A stretch of DNA of 64,000 nt from Clytia hemisphaerica (Eukaryota; Cnidaria; Hydrozoa; Leptothecata; Clytiidae), in the NCBI GenBank assembly GCA_902728285.1, contig CACVBU010000402.1, positions 62,001 through 126,000 of the forward strand, read 5' to 3'. The position numbers and the translations under genes are program-made. Under the pieces are notes generated by a model, which had not been told where the DNA came from, made no database searches, and saw only the letters and a program-made list of their open reading frames with translations. Positions 63,085 through 64,000 of this stretch are shown here, piece after piece. Each line of letters begins with the position of its first letter. Positions within the stretch are counted from its first letter, which is position 1.

Positions 63085-64000
63085 ATACTTTTATGGACCT
63101 ACCTGTTTATGCATTTAACACATATATAATTGATATCTACATAAGCGTGACCATTAAACAATCGTTTAGAACACAAATAGTGACGATCTATTAAAATTAG
63201 TCGTTTGTTTCTTATAAAAAAAAACACGTTTAGAAACCAAAATTTCATGCTCTTGAAATATTCTTTCATATTCAAGACTTCGAGAGCAAAAATATATATC
63301 TCATCAAAAAATTCAGCAATTTTAAGAACATTGATGTATGCTTATTAATAGTGATACTTATAGATAAATATGCGTTTTTTGAGCTGAAAAATTCTTTTTT
63401 TACAAAAATCTGCTTGAGCCATCTTTAACCTACTTTCATGCAAAAATTCAGAAAAAACAAGTTCAACAAACCCTTTTTTTAGCCGTTTTTTAGCTGAAAT
63501 TTACCCAAAATTTTTTCCTCCAAAAATCTGCTTGAACCATCTTTTACCTATGATGGTACCCTACTTTCCTGCAAAAAATCAGAAAAAATCAATGATCAAA
63601 TTTTTCATTAAGTCCAAAAAACCCATTTTTTAGCCTTTTTTTGGCCCAAATTTGCCCCCAAGTTTTTTTCTTCGAAAATCGGGCTCCGTCACATTCGAGG
63701 GTTTATAGTTATGCATCTTTGTTGTTCAAAAAATCATAAAGAAAGAAAGAGCCAATCCCGAGAAAAGCTAATACCTAAATAATTGATAATGACGTGCTTA
63801 TAAAAAAATATAGAATTTGGCCAGTTTTTCTATAAAAACACGCCAAACAACCAAAATTTCATGTCGAAACACACATGTTCTTTAAAAGTAAGCCCTCCTG
63901 AGCAAAAAAAACATCTATCCCATAAAAAAATTGAGTAATTTGACTAAGAACATTGATGTATGCTTATTAATAGTGATTCTTATAGATAAACATGCGTTTT
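63085..64000 (+). mobile_element. Copy of the TGGACCTACC-ended element, runs off the window
   Basis: Matches 51394-52200 in order: ACTTTTATGGACCTACCTG, ATTTCATGCTCTTGAAATAT, CTGCTTGAGCCATCTTTAAC, GGCTCCGTCACATTCGAGGG and CGAGAAAAGCTAATACCTAA. A partial duplication puts two CTGCTTGA.CCATCTTT blocks only about 115 bp apart (63411, 63527). It lies upstream of the first visible unc-13 exon, probably in an intron. Confidence 0.65.

Overview
This is animal nuclear DNA: AT-rich, intron-bearing and dominated by mobile-element relics. The decisive host signal is on the minus strand at 54588-62821, where six short exons with canonical splice sites and matching phases spell part of the MUN/MHD2 region of an Unc-13 (Munc13) synaptic-vesicle priming protein. 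The RT, hAT, Mutator, DIRS and pogo relics are types common in invertebrate genomes. I cannot name the phylum; there is no sign of bacterial sequence.

Layout. 1-9.2 kb: two LINE endonuclease relics (minus), a TTAA-flanked piggyBac-like MITE and several short inverted-repeat elements. 9.2-14.9 kb: tRNA-derived SINE units, an intact LINE-ORF1-type protein gene inside a terminal-inverted-repeat (TIR) element, an ATCACGC-array element, a pogo-type transposase start. 15-18 kb: a decayed DIRS retroelement split by a TA-flanked MITE. 18.7-23.1 kb: three different reverse-transcriptase/endonuclease relics and a MULE piece. 23.4-27.5 kb: a 1.5-kb element with an 11-bp target duplication, then a Mutator-like transposase relic containing another small element. 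28-30.3 kb: a second tyrosine-recombinase retroelement in pieces. 31.3-33.6 kb: a LINE RT tail and a hAT-derived ZNF862-like pseudogene. 34-54 kb: almost gene-free, made of satellites, inverted-repeat elements and tRNA-like sequences, including a three-unit array of hairpins with compensating base changes (47616-48440). 54.6-62.8 kb: the unc-13 exons, with a complete intronless 339-codon coiled-coil ORF in the 6-kb intron. 62.8-64 kb: the start of another copy of a dispersed repeat.

The recurring theme is unusual. At least ten unrelated inverted-repeat element families each carry an array of their own short word (ATCACGC; ACGCGCC; CGCGAAA; AAGGAAC or AAGAAAC or TAAGCAT; GGATATCCAGGGG or GGAATTCCAGGGG; TTCAAGTAT; ACGCCA; AACGTC; a TGTCG...CGACA palindrome; CCGGCTG hairpins). 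Several have readable target-site duplications, and two can be checked against an interrupted reading frame or an empty paralogous site. Nearly all protein-coding relics are broken; the likely intact products are the ORF1-like protein (10312-11220) and the coiled-coil protein (58973-59992). The unc-13 exon at 54588-54642 has an in-frame stop.
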